From: Symbiodinium natans
Lineage: Eukaryota > Sar > Dinophyceae > Suessiales > Symbiodiniaceae
Direction of reading: 5' to 3'
Length of the DNA: 64,000 bases
NCBI GenBank assembly: GCA_905221605.1
Contig: CAJNDS010000924.1
Location: 64,001 to 128,000, forward strand
Part shown: positions 63,978 through 64,000 of the stretch, piece after piece
Position numbering within the stretch: position 1 is the first letter of the stretch
Layout: each line of letters begins with the position of its first letter
Notes under the pieces: model-generated
Seen by the model: the letters and a program-made list of their open reading frames with translations, nothing else
What the model was told of the DNA's origin: nothing
Databases searched by the model: none
Translations under genes and position numbers: made by a program

Positions 63978-64000
63978 GTTTAGGGTTTAGGGCTTAGGGC

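Overview
The window looks like nuclear DNA of a dinoflagellate, most likely Symbiodiniaceae-like. Three things point there. (1) Every gene I can reconstruct lies on the + strand. (2) Introns almost always run G|G(C/A/T)...AG|G, with GC and GA donors far outnumbering GT. (3) Two proteins are of types I recall from that group: a leucine-rich-repeat protein with FNQSLEGVQLPSGLQ units behind a ubiquitin-like N-terminus, and a cyclic-nucleotide-dependent kinase carrying YRD and TDMGLAK motifs. The telomere-type heptamer TTTAGGG/CCCTAAA occurs in dozens of internal arrays. The species assignment is inference; a chromerid or another alveolate cannot be excluded without a search.

Layout. 0-1.6 kb: a few short exon-like blocks of an unidentified gene. 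1.66-29.8 kb: a chain of short exons, possibly one gene, with a C2-like segment near the start; from 17.7 kb to 29.8 kb the exons join in a consistent reading frame. 31.63-33.02 kb: an intron-free leucine-rich-repeat gene with one frameshift. 33.96-58.11 kb: a cGMP/cyclic-nucleotide-dependent protein kinase in 41 recognised exons of 13 to 105 nt, with three cyclic-nucleotide-binding (CNB) domains, then the kinase and a C-terminal tail; the 2100 coding bases stay in frame to a stop. 58.5 kb to the window end: the 5' part of a voltage-gated cation channel (N-terminal coiled coil, His-rich stretch, S1 to S3), running off the right edge.

The rest is intron and spacer DNA. It holds TTTAGGG/CCCTAAA arrays, several families of short elements with terminal inverted repeats (introner/MITE-like, about 70-200 bp), TA-rich microsatellites, long poly-C/poly-G runs and a 1-kb trinucleotide domain. 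The heptamer arrays are arranged with respect to the genes: TTTAGGG tends to follow an exon and CCCTAAA tends to precede the next, so intron ends could pair as a long stem. In at least three places an array sits inside a mobile-type element. My reading is that short TIR elements and telomere-type repeats have jointly built or expanded the introns of this locus.

Limits: all exon ends were placed by eye from reading frame, the AG|G rule and remembered family motifs, with no alignment or RNA evidence. No rRNA, tRNA, CRISPR or convincing promoter/terminator was seen.
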